Origin: Planctomycetota bacterium
Lineage (GTDB): Bacteria; Planctomycetota; Brocadiia; SM23-32
NCBI GenBank assembly: GCA_030604585.1
Contig: JAUVVP010000139.1
Coordinates: 1 to 6,113, forward strand
Direction of reading: 5' to 3'
DNA length: 6,113 bases
The translations under genes and the position numbers were made by a program. Each line of letters opens with the position of its first letter. The first letter of the stretch is position 1. This document shows, one piece after another, positions 5,871-6,113 of the stretch. The notes beneath the pieces are model-generated. The model was not told the DNA's origin, searched no databases, and worked only from the letters and a program-made list of their open reading frames with translations.

Positions 5871-6113
5871 ATGCCCGGAATGACGAAGAAGCAGGCGTTC
5901 CTTGCAGCCCTGCGCGGGGAACGGCCGGACGTTGTGCCCGTCTCCCCGCTCATTCATGCGCGTTATGCCCACAAGGTGCTTGGACGCAGCGATTGGCGGG
6001 CCGTCTTCGAAGTGCATCGGATGATCGGTTCGACGCACTACCGCGGCCCGCTCGGCGTCGGCCTGAGAACGAACCTGCCCGACGGCTATGAGTTCGTGGA
6101 GGAAGTAGTCCAC
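5871..6113 (+). CDS. uroporphyrinogen decarboxylase (UroD)-family protein, N-terminal part
   Basis: An open frame starts at ATG 5871 and runs off the window end, giving 81 residues. The opening MTKKQAFLAALRGERPDVVPVSP (residues 4-26) matches the typical start of UroD/MtaA/CmuA-like proteins: a short helix ending in LxGExPDxVPV that leads into the first barrel strand. This superfamily includes haem-pathway decarboxylases and corrinoid- or CoM-dependent methyltransferases. The decarboxylase N-terminal MRQAGRY motif is not seen in this portion, so it is more probably one of the many UroD-like proteins of unknown or methyltransferase role than HemE. No signal peptide is present, so it should be cytoplasmic. 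The start could also be ATG 5880, which would begin exactly at the family-like MTKKQ. The 49-base gap from the lipoprotein gene holds an RBS but no terminator, so co-transcription is possible. The catalytic half is outside the window. Confidence 0.75.
   Translation, partial: MPGMTKKQAFLAALRGERPDVVPVSPLIHARYAHKVLGRSDWRAVFEVHRMIGSTHYRGPLGVGLRTNLPDGYEFVEEVVH

Overview
The window carries five protein-coding genes, all on the + strand and tightly packed (gaps of -4, 35, 30 and 49 bases), in GC-rich DNA. This layout suggests one operon or co-transcribed block. I see no RNA gene, CRISPR array, insertion sequence or convincing terminator. Lineage can only be inferred. The mix of a TolB-type SPDG propeller, large exported proteins of unknown family, an FGE-like lipoprotein, a UroD-family protein and a GAAGG-type heptamer array between genes resembles Planctomycetes or related GC-rich environmental bacteria (PVC-type or neighbouring candidate phyla). 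No marker gene is present to confirm it.

Layout. (1) 1-738: the C-terminal part of a TolB-like beta-propeller with five SPDG blades; the gene probably begins upstream of the window. (2) 735-2522: an exported protein of unknown family (595 aa, GTG start) whose start overlaps the propeller stop in a GTGA. (3) 2558-4888: a second exported protein (776 aa), clearly paralogous to gene 2 over its C-terminal ~570 residues, with an added N-terminal CBM4/9-like carbohydrate-binding module. (4) 4891-4932: an array of 7-bp NNGAAGK units that supplies both the Shine-Dalgarno-like sequence and the ATG of the next gene. (5) 4919-5821: a lipoprotein with a formylglycine-generating-enzyme (FGE/SUMF1) fold domain in which the first of the two catalytic cysteine positions is serine. 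(6) 5871-6113 and beyond: the N-terminus of a uroporphyrinogen decarboxylase (UroD)-family protein, cut by the window edge.

How they may work together. Genes 2, 3 and 4 carry export signals, and propellers like gene 1 are often extracytoplasmic, so most of the block probably acts outside the cytoplasm. The CBM-like module on gene 3 suggests contact with a polysaccharide. This is inference: no catalytic domain for glycan cleavage is recognisable. The UroD-family protein lacks a visible signal and is probably cytoplasmic; it may be an unrelated neighbour.

The strongest candidate for something undescribed is the tandem pair of genes 2 and 3. They share a probably beta-rich core with invariant acidic, His and Cys motifs and a helical C-terminal domain with a Cys pair at identical spacing. 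I do not recognise the family.
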